From Chlorella sorokiniana (lineage: Eukaryota > Chlorophyta > Trebouxiophyceae > Chlorellales > Chlorellaceae), in contig CP084616.1 of assembly GCA_025917655.1 (NCBI GenBank), positions 1,178,001 through 1,242,000 of the forward strand: a stretch of DNA of 64,000 nucleotides. Direction: 5' to 3'. Below, piece after piece: positions 47,501 to 58,680 of this stretch; the first letter of the stretch is position 1, and each line of letters starts with the position of its first letter. Under the pieces are notes generated by a model that was given only the letters and a program-made list of their open reading frames with translations, ran no database searches and had not been told where the DNA came from. A program made the translations under genes and the position numbers.

Positions 47501-49987
47501 CCTCCCGCTCTGTCAGAACCTCAGCACCTGCGTGCGTACCCTCACCAACCAGCACACACGCACATGCACCCACACGCCAGTGCCAGAGCGCCCGCTGGCT
47601 CACCTTGAGTGCACGCAGCAGCACATCCGACTGGAAGTACTGGCAGCCGGCAAAGGCGGCGGCGGGGGCCGCGCGCCAGCCACCGGCGCCGCCATCGACC
47701 GCAGCGTGGGCTCCAGCGCGGGCGGCACCCCTGCAGGGGCAAGCCGGGCGAGCAGGGCGGGGCTGAGGGGCGGAGCGAGGGCGGGGAGCTCCCTCCCACC
47801 CCGCAGCCGCCAGCCACGGGCGGTGCGGGTGGGCCGCTGCCGTCTGCCGCACGCGGGCCGTGCCTGGCCAGGCCTCTGCAAACCCAGCCCGCCAGCGCCC
47901 GGCCGAACCCCACCACAAAGAACCGGCAAACACTGCTTCATACACGGAGCTGCAGGAGGAGGAGGGCTGGGGCCTGCCCTCCAATCGGCCCCCCACACAC
48001 ACAACACACACTCACACACCTCCTCAACCCCCCCCAACACACACCCACCCGTCATGTCCACCAGGGTCAGCGAGGCCACCCGGCTCTCGTACTCAGCCAG
48101 CCGCGCCCCCACCGGCAGCAGCTGGCGCCGCGCCAGCAGCTCAAAGGCCAGGGCAGCCAGGGAGAAGACGTCGGCGGCGCCGGTGGCGGGCGGCTGCGCG
48201 CCGCGGGCCACCAGCTCGGGCGCCACGTAGGCCAGCGGCGGCTGCAGGGGGCGACGGCCGAGCGGGAAGTTGGGGGTGGTGGGCGATTGCAGGTGCGGAT
48301 AAGTGGTGGTGGCGGTGATGGGTGGGGGGTGGGGGTGGGCAGAGAAGTGGTGGTGGTGGTGGTGGTGGGTGTGGGGGGGTGTGGGTGTGTGTGGGGGGGC
48401 ATCCGCGCGCGACAGCGGAGACATTAAGCGCCAGAAGGCAGCGCCGCAGGAAGCCAGCATGGGTCCGCGCTGGCAGCCTACACGCTGCCCTGCTGCTGCG
48501 CCTCCCCTCCGCCTGCTTTCTGCGGCAGCTGGGCACCCCGGGTCTTCATGTCACCCGGCCCCTTCCCCCACCGGCTGTGAGGGCCCCTCGCCTTGCATGC
48601 ACGAGCCCCAGCCCCTGGCCGCCCGGCCCTACCTGAGTCAGGCTCTGCAGCAGCTGCGGGTGGGGGTCTGAGTAGTCAAAGCCGCGGCCACCGTCCGTCC
48701 GGTACTCCAGCGGGGCCGAGAAGCCAAAGCCGGCCAGCTTCCAGGCGCCTGCGAGGCTTGGGGGCGGCGTGTGAGGCAGGGCAAGGCATACAGCAAGCCC
48801 GGCAACGTGCGGCGCAGGGCGCCCGCCCGTCGGCCGCGGCAGCATCCACAGGTGGCTTCACTCCATGGCTGTTCGCCAACAAACAAAAACGCAAAGGTCG
48901 TACCCCAAACCCGCTTTGGAAGAGCCCCCACCACCCTTGCTGCGGGCTGAGCGCCGCCCGCCACCCACCAGCAGCGGTGATGACGACGGCGGCGGGGCAG
49001 ATGCCTCGGTGCACCAGCCCCGCTTCCGCATGCAGGAAATGGAGCCCATCCGCCACCTGCAGCAGCCCGTGCTTGATCTCCAGCTCTGCGGGGTACGGGC
49101 GGCGTGGTGTGTGTGTGTGGGTGGGGGGGGGGGGATGAAGCAGGGTCGGGCAGCAGGCGACTCCACACAGGCGGGGGTGGGGGTTGGGGAGAATGCGGTA
49201 TGCCAGTCTATTACACACGCAGAACAATGCCCACCCGAGAGGTGCAGGCTGCGCCGCTCCTGTGCCAGGGCGGGTGGCAGCGCCGCGGGGCCGCCGCCGC
49301 CCAGCAGGTCAGCCAGGCTGTTGGCGAGCGGCTCGGTGATGAAGACCAGCTGCGTGCGCGACTCCTCCAGCGGCGCAATCAGGCGCAGCACGCAGGGGTG
49401 CTTCAGCCGCGCCAGGGCCTGCACGTCGTGGCGGCACTGCTCCAGCAGCACGTCCAGGCGCCGCTGCGAGGGCGCGCGTGAGCCGCCGCCGCCGCCGCCG
49501 TGCCCGCCGCCCTCGCCGCTCTGAGCGAGCTCTTGCTTGCTGAGGATCCAGGCGCTGACCACCGGGTGTGGCGAACCTGCTGGCGAGGGGTTGGAGGGTG
49601 CAAACGGGGCAGTCTGAACGCCCAGAAGCATGCAGCCGGTGAGATGGACGGCCACTGCAGCTGCACGCAGGGTCCCTGGGAGGGACTGTGTGGCGGTTGC
49701 CAGCGGCGGCAGCAGGAAGGTGTCCGCCAGCCGCGATCAGTGCACCGCAGGCAGATGATCGGGCAGAGCCACTCACCCTCCTTTTTGCTCCTCGCCGTGT
49801 ACACCCGCCAAAGGGCCTGCCCCGACCCGGCGCTGGCAACCTGCGGGCCAAGGCTGTAATCAAGAAGACATTGAGCTCCAAGGGCCTCCTGCTGCACGAA
49901 CTTGGAGGCGACCTTGGCACTCTGCACGGTGGCCTGAGTGAAAGTGCTGACGGCACTGAGCAGCTGCTCCTTGAAACCTCCTCTCAT
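44592..49987 (-). CDS. SCYL2-like pseudokinase (SCY1 family)
   Basis: SCY1-like kinase-fold protein, known in other eukaryotes for clathrin-linked membrane traffic between Golgi and endosomes. The ATG at 49987 gives MRGGFKEQLLSAVSTF, then SGQALWRVYTARSKKEG and VVSAWILSKQEL. The kinase fold follows: CRHDVQALARLKHPCVLRL, QLVFITEPLANSLADLL, LLQVADGLHFLHAEAGLVHR, AWKLAGFGFS, YVAPELVARG, DVFSLAALAFELLARR. Catalytic Asp is missing (HRG, not HRD) and DFG reads GFG, so it is a pseudokinase. HEAT-like helical repeats follow (47230-45400: FLDTMLQREAAQKAAFLQDL, VLPPLLQELRDVSLQPVLLP, VLPALAPLLVAPTLSSHQFA). The C-terminus is Ser/Gly/Ala/Gln-rich with DPFAGLQLG and FDPFSLGS, resembling trafficking-adaptor DPF motifs. 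The end is ambiguous: stops at 44592 or, in a Gln/Pro-rich frame, 44629. Frame breaks at 47664-47668 and 45488-45491 each need one base. Confidence 0.82.
47316..47356. repeat. GGGT repeat in an SCYL2-like intron
   Basis: Repeated gggt units on the plus strand within an intron of the minus-strand gene; could form a G-quadruplex. Confidence 0.6.
48347..48370. repeat. GGT microsatellite in an SCYL2-like intron
   Basis: Perfect GGT triplet repeats followed by further G/T-rich sequence, in an intron just before the exon encoding YVAPELVARG. Confidence 0.7.
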
Positions 49988-51666
49988 TGTCCTAACAAAA
50001 TGTCGAAATGTAGCAGGGGCGTCGGTGAGGGCGGGGTGAAGCATGTTGAGGAGTGCCCGGCTGGCGCACCCACGCACCCCGCCGGCGCCGGGAGAAGGCT
50101 GTTCCCGCTGTGTCCACCTCTCGCGCTGGCAGCATGATGTACCGTTGGCAATGAAACTTGGAATGCTATATTTGTGATGGAGGAAAAGACTTATCGGCAG
50201 CAAAGCCGATGTTACCTTCATGTGCATGTTCAGCGCGCAGCGTCACCGTGCTGTGCCATCGTGTTCCAGTGCTTTGCTTTGTCATTGCTGCTTTCGCGGA
50301 CGGTCTGGACCAGCTGCTTTGACACCTGTATACTTGTGCAAGCTTCCGCACAGGCGGTTAACGGCAGGCTTTCGATGACTGTAGTTCACCCTGCTCCAAG
50401 TAGCGCAGGCTCTCTCGGGTGCAGGATGCGGCACCGCTGCAACATTTGCCAGCCCATATGCTGCACCATAATAGCAACTAGAGCCTTCCTCGGACAGCAG
50501 AGAAGGGCATATACTGCTGTGAGCCCGATCTTGGCACAGTTCCGTTGCATCGACATGTGTGTGATCTCGAGGGCGAGAAGTAAGGACCCAGTGGCACCTA
50601 TCAAGGTCCTAGGCAGGGCTGACGGAGAAGGCGGAGCGCCACGCAGCCTCTTCCTTGAACTCTCAGAGATGTGTGTGAAACCCACGTCGTGAGTTTGACC
50701 CGCGAGTTGCGTTTCGAATAAATTCGGACATGCTCGGGGCGCCGCCTTGCGTCGGTGTGAATGCACCCAGATTTACTAATAGATCGAAACGCTTATCCAG
50801 CCCCGCTAGCACTTGGAGTCTGGCAATGGACGACTGGGTGCGCCGCCATAGAACGTACTTTATGGCGCGGGAAGGAGGAGGCGCCCTGCCTACCTGCCCC
50901 TTACCAGCCGCTTCCATCCCCCAGTGTTGCCTACAGGACGTTGAAACAATAATGAACCCCGTTCCGTGAAGACCGTGCGGGGAGACTGGATGGGACAGTG
51001 CCATCCTGCTGTGGCAACCAACTGGAGGGCAGAGCAAGCCCTAATTTTGGTGCCAACCCTGTGAAATTCGAGATTTATATGTATAGCTGTTATCGATTGT
51101 CGTCGTACAGGCGTTTTTGTCGGACTGCAGGGCGCGGGTGGTGTGACAAAAGCTTGATGTTGAATGTGGAATGTTGCTGTTCGCTATCCATTGTTGATTG
51201 GCGGAGCCTGGGCATTGGGCCATTCATTAGCAGCTTCTCTGTGTAGCAGTGCTTGCTGGCAGGAGAGTCAGGCCGGCACATGCCCAACTCGCACAAGTCT
51301 GTTGAGAAGGCCAAACGAGTTCAGAGAGGTGAGGCGGCATTTGGGTGCCCAGAAAACATGGCCGGGCGCCCTGCAAGCCGTCCTGGTTTGTGGGCAGGGT
51401 GTGCTGCCGCCGCTGGTTTGACGGTCTGCTGGCGCCAGTACAAGCCGCCGTCAGTCCAAGGACACCCACAGCTGCCCAGCGCTGCTTGCCCTTTTCCACG
51501 TTGATGGGTCCTTGGAAAGACCCATACAGGGTTGTGGGCAGCCTGCACGGCCGGCAAGCCGCGTCGCGCGGCGGCGGTCCTCGCGTCTCACCACCCGTTC
51601 AAATTTGACTTCTTTGACCCACGTGTGCCCCCCGCCCCCTCTCCCCCTCCTGCCCCCGCAGCTGCA
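49988..51666. promoter_or_regulatory. divergent intergenic region
   Basis: About 1.7 kb with lower GC than its neighbours, between the pseudokinase (-) and the barwin protein (+). No supported coding sequence. Just before the barwin ATG the sequence cccccgcag resembles an acceptor, so a 5' UTR intron is possible. Confidence 0.35.
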
Positions 51667-53437
51667 ATGCATCGCCCCACCCTGAACCTGGCCTTGATGG
51701 CCCTACTGGCCCTGACCGGGCTGGCGGCGCTGCCCTCCACGGCTGCGGCGCGCACCGGCCGCGCCCTGCGCCAGACCCCGAGGAGCAGGCTCTGCTGCAG
51801 GCCCAGATCGACGCGCAGAACCGGCTGAACGCCGAGGGCCAGGCCAAGATCGCGGAGCAGGTTGCCCGCGAGCAGGAGAAGGCTGCCAAGGCCGCCGCCA
51901 GGCAGCAGGCGCGCGAGGCCGAGCAGCTGGCTGAGCAGCAGCAGGAGCTGGCTGAGCTGGCGGCCCGGGAGAACGCCGCCAGGGTGGAGCAGGAGGCCCT
52001 GGAGGAGCAGGCACGCCAGGCACGCAGGGAGGCCAAGAAGGCGGCCAAGGAAGCCAAGAGGAAGGAGCGCGAGGCGGAGCGTGAGGCGGAGAAGGCGGTG
52101 GCTGAGGCGCGGCGCCAGGCGGAGAAGGCACGCCAGGAGTCCCAGGAGGCGGAGGAGGAGCAGCAGCGGCGCCAGGCCGACGCTGAAGCCGAGGTGCAGG
52201 CCGCCAGCTATTCCGACAACGACAGCGATGACAGCAACAATGACAACGGTGGCGACAGCGACAGTGGCGACAACGACAGCGACAGTGGCAACAATGACAA
52301 CGGTGGCGACAGCGACAGCGGCGACGACGACAGCGACCGTGGCAACAGCGGTGGTGGCAACAACAGTGGCGGGAACGGCGACGCTGGCCCGATCTGGGGC
52401 CTGGAAACCGGCAATGGCGGCGGCGGAGGTCCTACCTGCCGGGCCACCTATCACTGTGAGTGGCCTGTGCCTGCAAGCCTCCCACGCCGCTGCGGCCTGC
52501 CTTTACATGCTGTCTGCGGCCTGCCTTTACATGCTGTCCCAACCCCGCCCCCAGCCCACCCCAACCTCCCCTGGGCCGCGCCCAACCCCCACCCATCTGC
52601 AGACTATGCCCCCAACTATGAGACGTCCTCCCTCTACTGTGCCGACCAGTTCAACAAGTTCCTGGTGAGGCTGAGGCTGGGAAGGGATGAAAGGCTCTGC
52701 GCTGCCGCAAGCACTCAGCCTGGCCCAGCCCTGCCTTGGGGGTGCCTGTCGCCCGTCCTTGCAAGCACCTGACGCCCCGCCGCCCCCCCTTCCTCCCGCT
52801 CTTCTTCCTGTGCGCAGCCCGTGGGCCCCGACCACTGGTTGCTGCAGTACCCCTGGACTGCGTACTGCAACGACATGGGGCTGGGCCCCATGACCCAGGA
52901 CAAGTGCGGCAAGTGGTAAGTCCTGGCGGCCAGCTGGTTTGGGCGGGATACCTTGCTTCACTTCACGCAATGCTCCCCCTGAATGCTTCCTCTGGTCAGG
53001 CAAGGGCCAGTCTCATGCTGCAGACACACACACACGCACATCCCGCCGACGCTGAATCCACCCCCTTCCCTTCCAACCCCTTCCCTCCCTCCCTGCAGCC
53101 TCAAGGTCACCAACACCGCCACCGGCCAGTCGGTGAAGATGCGTGTGGTGGACATGTGTGGCCAGGGCTGCGTGGACATGGACCCACTGGGCTTCAACGC
53201 CATCGGTGAGCGCCGAGCCCAGCCGACTGCTTGCCGCGGCTGCGCCTGGGGGCCGGGGGGGGGGCGGGGGCATCGCAGCCTGCGGCCCACCACCTCCCAA
53301 CCGCTCCACGCAGGGCCATGCACCTGCAGCATGCCTGCGCTCACCCTCCTCTCCCCCTCTCCCCTGACAAAATCGCAGACGGAAACGGTCAGGGCAAGGC
53401 CGACGGAAGCATGAACGTGCGCCTGGAGTGGTGCTGA
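51667..53437 (+). CDS. secreted coiled-coil protein with C-terminal barwin domain
   Basis: Five exons: 51667-52455, 52603-52664, 52818-52915, 53099-53205, 53379-53437. With one base added at the C run 51776-51779 all phases agree and the product has 371 residues. It begins with a signal peptide (LALMALLALTGLAALPSTAA). A long charged helix of about 140 residues follows, rich in Ala/Glu/Gln/Arg/Lys (QIDAQNRLNAEGQAKIAEQV), a predicted coiled coil. Then comes a flexible Asp/Ser/Asn/Gly stretch (52204-52370). The C-terminal 110 residues match the barwin/PR-4 fold: YPWTAYCN, CGKCLKVTNTATGQSV, RVVDMCGQGCVDMDPLGFNA, and the final NVRLEWC, with six or more cysteines. Barwin domains bind or cleave wall polysaccharides or nucleic acid in plants. 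The fusion to a coiled coil is unusual. Likely located at the wall or outside the cell. Confidence 0.85.
52204..52370 (+). repeat. coding repeat of Asp/Ser/Asn/Gly units
   Basis: Imperfect tandem repeats built from gacaacggtggcgacagc-like units encode acidic DSGDNDS-type segments between the coiled coil and the barwin domain. Confidence 0.75.
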
Positions 53438-54717
53438 GACCGCACACCCAGGCGTGCCTTCTGCTGCGCCGACGCAACCGCACGGCCCTCCCAGCACTGC
53501 GCTGGGCGCCCGTTGCGGCCTTGGCCTTCACGCTGACGGCCCCCCGCCTTCTTTCCACCAGTCTTTCCACCAGAGCGTCCCCTGCTGTAGAACCCCGCCA
53601 CCACTTTTCTTGCAAATCCTGGATTGCTACCCCCTTTCCCCCAATAAACTTGATACGTCCCTGATTTCATCTGCACCCCACTCCTTTGCGTACCCTTTCC
53701 CTGTGCACAGCACTTTGGGCGGCCGGTTTCTCAGCCCCCTCAGTCTGGACCGCTGCACACTGCGCCATCAGTTTTAACGCAGATTTCCCCCTTCCACCCA
53801 CCACCCACGCCCATAAGCTTACCACGCTTTCGGCACCACGCTCACCACCCTACCGCCAACGACTGCAACCCGATGCTGCCCGGCCCTTCCAGAGCCCGAG
53901 GCTTATTTGTGCATCTGCCCCTACCATGTTCCCTCCAACATTTTTGCGCCGCCCGCCGCAGCGCACTCTCTGCCACCCCCTTCCTGACCACCGTCCCTCC
54001 TGAGCTTTCCTTTCATGCGTGCGTGTCTGTAGTGTTGTCTGAAGCGCACACCGTGTGGAGCAGGACCCTGCTGCGCATCTTCAGTAGACCCCCAGATAGA
54101 CCCCACCACTGACCTGCTATTGCTTGCCTCACACCCGTTCCTACCCGCACTGCTCTTGGCCCCTCACTCCCCATGCCCTCCACACCAGCTGAGTGCGTCC
54201 CCCCCTTGCATGTGCATTGCATCCCTCCTGGATTGCGCCCTTTTCTTAGTGCATTGTGAGACCCTGCATTCATGGCAGTGCCTGCGGGCCTGCGCTCTGT
54301 GTAAGTCAACGCTCGTGAGTGGTCGCAACGTTGCAGGGAGCCGGTGGCGGGGCGCTGGGTGTGGCGAACAGCCCTGCTGGGGCCATCAGCTCCCATGGCC
54401 TTTTGCATGTGCAGTGGCAATCCTACAAACAAGCGCCCCTGGGCCGTTTGCTCGAAGAAGTAACTGCAACCGCTCACACCCCCAAGAGAAGCTGCCAACC
54501 ACTAGCAGGCCCCCACAGTGACGTGGCGCCAAGCATGCAGCTATGTGTGCGGCTCAGCATCCGCAACAGCGGCCAACATCGCCACATCCCGACATACCTG
54601 CGCTTGGTTTGCCGAGCTCCGGGACTCGCTTGTGGGCCTCCGTATCGCCATCAGGGGCCTCTGTGTTCTTGCGTTTTTGGCGCCAATGACCGGGCCGCAG
54701 TGATCGAGGGTGCGGCA
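53438..54717. other. intergenic region
   Basis: 3' UTR of the barwin gene and upstream region of the SnRK1 beta-gamma gene, both on the plus strand. C/T-rich, with no coding signal. Confidence 0.4.
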
Positions 54718-57700
54718 ATGGCCCAATACTTCGTTCCGACTAAGTTTATTTGGAGGTTTGGGGGCAATCAGGTGCGCACCGAGCAGGTGGCTGGGCAAGA
54801 GGAGTCTCACGCTCAGTCACCTGCCGCGATGGACTGTGCACGTATCGTCAACGGCTTCAGGCGCGCCACCTGGGGCTGCAGGCGCGGCCCCGACACTGTC
54901 GTGTTGCGTGCCTTCCCCGCACTGGCAGGTGCACCTGTGCGGCTCATTCACCCGATGGGTCGAGACAGTCCCCATGACGCCGGTGGAGGGCCAGCCCGGC
55001 ACCTTCACCGTGGTGGTGCACTTGCCGCCAGGGTGAGGCGGCAAGGAGCCGGTGGTGCGCTGTAGGGAGACTGTAGGCGTGTCAACGCTCGCCCGTACCC
55101 CTGATTGCTGCCATCTTCGCTGCATTGGCTGTGTGATGGCTGGCCTGCAGCTACCACCAGTACAAGTTCATCGTCGACGGCGAGTGGCGGCATGACGAGA
55201 GCCAGCCCTTCATGCCCGACCCGCTGGGGAACGTCAACAACTGGCTGTTTGTGCGGAAGCCAGAGGGGCAGGCATCAGGCCACGGGTGCGAGGAGGCAGC
55301 GCGGTGGGCGCAGACGCCGATGGGGCTGCGGGCCCGGTGTCGGGTGGGGCAAGGGCAGGAGGCGGGACGCGAGTGGCGGGCCCCTGCTTGCCCCCTGCTG
55401 CAGGCACGCCGCGAGCGGCAGCCTGCACCAGAGCCTGCAGCAGCACGGCCAGCAGCAGCACACGGCGCAGCAGCAGCACGGCCACCATGCGCCCCAGCCG
55501 CAGCCCGGCATGCTGCACCAGCAGCTGGCAGGGCAGGGCGGCACGGTGCCGTCGTCGCGCGCCCAATCGGGTGCGCTGCTGCCCGTCTGTCTGTCTTGGT
55601 AGCGGCGCGCCGCCGCCTGCACCTCTCGCTGCCTGCGCCGAAGCACCTGGTATGACAGAGAAGCTTGCCTTTGCCTGCTTTGCTCATCATCCGGGAACAG
55701 GCATCTCGCATCGTGCGCCCACTCTCCCTCCCCAAACCCTTCCCTCTCGCTGTCTGCCCCTGTGGCCTTTGCCTGCCTTTCCCCCAAACACACACACAAG
55801 CGGGCAGCAGCAAGCACCCGCGTACACCCCTTCCTGCCGCAGTGGCCGACATGGATGTGGGCAGCAGCGAGCCGCCCGGCGGCGGCCCCGGCGGCGGCGT
55901 GATTGCCCCGATTGCGGTGCTGGCTGATGAGCCCGCCCACACGCGCAAGAAAGTGGCCGACTTCCTAAACCACCACACTGGTGCGTGAGGCTCTTCGCTT
56001 GCGTTTGCCGAGTGGGCTGTGTCTGGGGTCTGGGGTGGGCAGGGGTGGCGCATGCCTGCGCGGGCTCAGCGGCTGCGCACTTCCGACGGCAACAAACGCT
56101 GTGCCTGTCCCAGATAGCCTTCCAGTCACCCTGACGGCTGGCTTGCAGAGGGCCCGCGCGCTTGCTGCTGCACCATCAGCTCTGATGGCCTGCCTCTGGC
56201 CTTGCCGCTCTATGCCCCAACTCCCGAGACCACCCCCACCCCCACCCCCACCCCCACCCCCACCCCCCAAAAAACAACAACTGAGCAGCCTACGAGCTGA
56301 TCCCCGAGAGCGGCAAGGTGGTGCTGCTGGACGTTGACCTGCCCATGCGCCAGGCCTTCCACGCGCTGCATGAGCAGGGTGGGTGGGTGGGTGAGGTGTC
56401 AAGATGCCGCGTCGTCGCCAAGCTGCTGCGACCGCTGCAGCCTGGCGCAGCCGCCCCTCGCTGCCCGGCACGCTGCTACCCGCCGCCACCCGCGAGCCGC
56501 CCTGCACCCAGCCGCAACCCCATGTTGCCCCTGAGCACACGCGCTTGCGCACCCACCACCGCGGCGGCGCAGGCATGGCCAGCGCGCCGCTGTGGGACGG
56601 CGAGGCGGGGCGCGTGTGCGGCATGCTGTCGGCCAGCGACTTCATCCGCATGCTGCAGCGCCTGCGCTCCGTGGTCTCCTCCTCAGCCAACCCCATGAGC
56701 GAGCAGGAGATGGACCTGCACACGATACGGTGGGTGGCTGTTTGAGGGGGGCTGGCCCTGCGGGGAGGCTGCTGGGTGCAGGGGCTCCCTTGCGGTTGGG
56801 CGCGTCAGGCGGCGCCTGCTTAGGCAGGAGCTTCCATGCTCCGTGCTGGCCTCTTTCTTCCCTGCGCATCACACCTGCTGTGGGTGTGCCCCCGTCCCGG
56901 CGGCTTGCCCCACCATGCCTCCCCTCGACCCGCCCCCCACGTCCCCCCTTCCCTGCAGCTCCCTGCGCGAGGAGCTGGTGGCGGAGGGCGCCCAGCCGCC
57001 CAAGCCGCTGGTGGCGGTGCGCCCTGCGGACTCGCTGGCGGCGGTGGTGCGCACGCTGCTGGAGCGGCGCTGCAGCATGGCCCCGGTGCTGGCGGCGCAG
57101 GCAGACGGCGGCAGGCCGGGTGCAGGTGCACAGGGCGCCGTGCGCTGCGCGCGGTTGCGGGGTGCTGGCCCCGTGTGGGGCCCGTGCTGCGCCGCTGCCT
57201 GCCTGCTGCAGCAATACGTGCAAAGGCTGCTTGTTAGCGGGAGGCGCTGGCTGTGGCTTACTGCCCCCCCCCTTCGGGACACTGCAGCAGGCGCCAGCAG
57301 ATCGGCCGGAGCAGACGGCGGCCCCGGCAGCGTTGCCTCCCCGCCCGGTTCCTCCGCCGCCGCCGCCAGCTGCCTGGAGGGCGACGTGCTGCACACAGCC
57401 ACGCTGAGCGGCGTGCTGGCCTGCCTCATGCGCCACTTCCGCGCCTCGCTGGCCTCGCTGCCGCTGCTGGCGCAGCCGCTCAGCGCGCTGCCGCTGGGCA
57501 CGTGGTCACAAGGCAGCAGCCTGGCGGCGGGGCAGCAGGGCGAGGAGCAGCAGCAGGCAAGCGGGGCTGGAGGGGGTGGAGGGGAAGGAGGGTGGTGTTG
57601 GTCCGGCAAGGTAGACCGGGGGAGACAGGTGGGGGTGCAGCGAGGAGGGGCAGAAGAGGCGCGCTTTGCAGCATCCGGCGCGTCTTGGCCTGCCGCATGC

Positions 57701-58680
57701 GCTGCCGCCCCATACCAACCCACAGCCTCGCCCCAATCGCCCCTCCTCCTCTGCCATGCAGGCCAATGGCGGGGCGGTCCCCGGCAGCCCGCGGGTCGAC
57801 GGCGGGGGCCGCCGCGTGGCCAAGCTGGCCTGCGTGCACCCGACACGCCGCTGACGGCGGCGCTGGGCCTGCTGCTGGAGGCGGGGGTGTCCTGCCTGCC
57901 AGTGGTGGACCCCCAGGGCGCCCTGCTGGACGTGTATGCGCGCGCAGACATCACCACGCTGGCCAAGGTGGGTGGGGGTGAGGGTGGTGAAAGGGGGGGC
58001 GGCAAATTGTTTGTGGGTGGGTGCGGGTTGCAGGGGAATGCAGGGGAATGGGGGCCTCGCGGGTGCATTTAGGTGGGGTGCACCGCGGCGGCAGCTGCGG
58101 CGGCGGCAGATTGGGCCTGGCTGGGAGCAGCAGGGGGCTGCGCAGGCCGGCGTGCTGGTGGGCGGCAGCGCCGCTGGCCCAGGCGGTACCGCTGCGACGC
58201 TTCAGCGCTGCTGGTGGGCTTCAGCGTTGATTAGCCCCCACCCCCACCCCCTCCTCCATCCCACCCGCTACCTACCTTAGAGCGCCAACAGCCACACACA
58301 TGCGTGCACACCTCCCCCTCCCCCTGCAGGGCAACGCGTACGCTCGGCTGCAGTTTGAGGATGTCACTGTGGGGCAGGCGCTGGCGCTGTCGGGGCGCCC
58401 CCGCCTCCCCAGGTGGCCCCCATGGGCGGCTCGGCCCCCTGCACTGGGGCACCTCGCCCGCGGCTCCACCGGCAGCCTGGCGGGCGGGGAGGGCGGCGGC
58501 GGGGGCGGCGGCGGCGGGCGGCACCGCGTGCACGTGTGCACCCCGCAGGACGCGCTGCGCAGCGTGGTGGAGCGCCTGTCGGTGCCGGGGGTGCGCCGCC
58601 TGGTGGTGGTGGACGGGGACAGCCGCCGCGTGGAGGGCATCGTCAGCCTGTCAGACGTGGCGGCCTTCCTGCTGCTGTGA
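54718..58680 (+). CDS. SnRK1/AMPK beta-gamma (SNF4-type) regulatory subunit
   Basis: Energy-sensing subunit of the SnRK1 kinase of the plant-specific beta-gamma kind: an N-terminal glycogen/starch-binding CBM48 joined to four CBS repeats. Exon 1 is 54718-54771 ([18 protein letters not shown]); exon 2 is 54929-55032 ([20 protein letters not shown]); exon 3 starts at 55151 ([20 protein letters not shown]), the classic CBM48 core. CBS 1 covers [37 protein letters not shown] and SASDFIRML (56300-56670). CBS 2 covers [20 protein letters not shown] (56960-57100). CBS 3 covers [20 protein letters not shown] then [11 protein letters not shown] (57840-57968). CBS 4 covers [28 protein letters not shown] and [13 protein letters not shown], stop at 58680. 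Gly/Ala/Gln-rich insertions lie between the CBM and CBS 1, and around 57300-57800. The frame break at 57839-57841 needs one C. Probable partners are a SnRK1 alpha kinase and a beta subunit, in cytosol or nucleus. Confidence 0.88.
56232..56268. repeat. ACCCCC microsatellite in an intron
   Basis: Six-base ACCCCC units repeated about six times directly upstream of the exon starting with the [10 protein letters not shown] segment, close to its acceptor site. Confidence 0.8.

Noticed and set aside
52208-52447. Minus-strand LSLSPP-type repeat frame
   Set aside because: Antisense of the Asp/Ser/Asn/Gly repeat of the barwin protein.
5906-57841. Programmed ribosomal frameshifting at the C/G runs
   Set aside because: The sites share no common slippery heptamer or downstream structure that I can see and occur in genes where frameshifting is not known. 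Assembly error is simpler.
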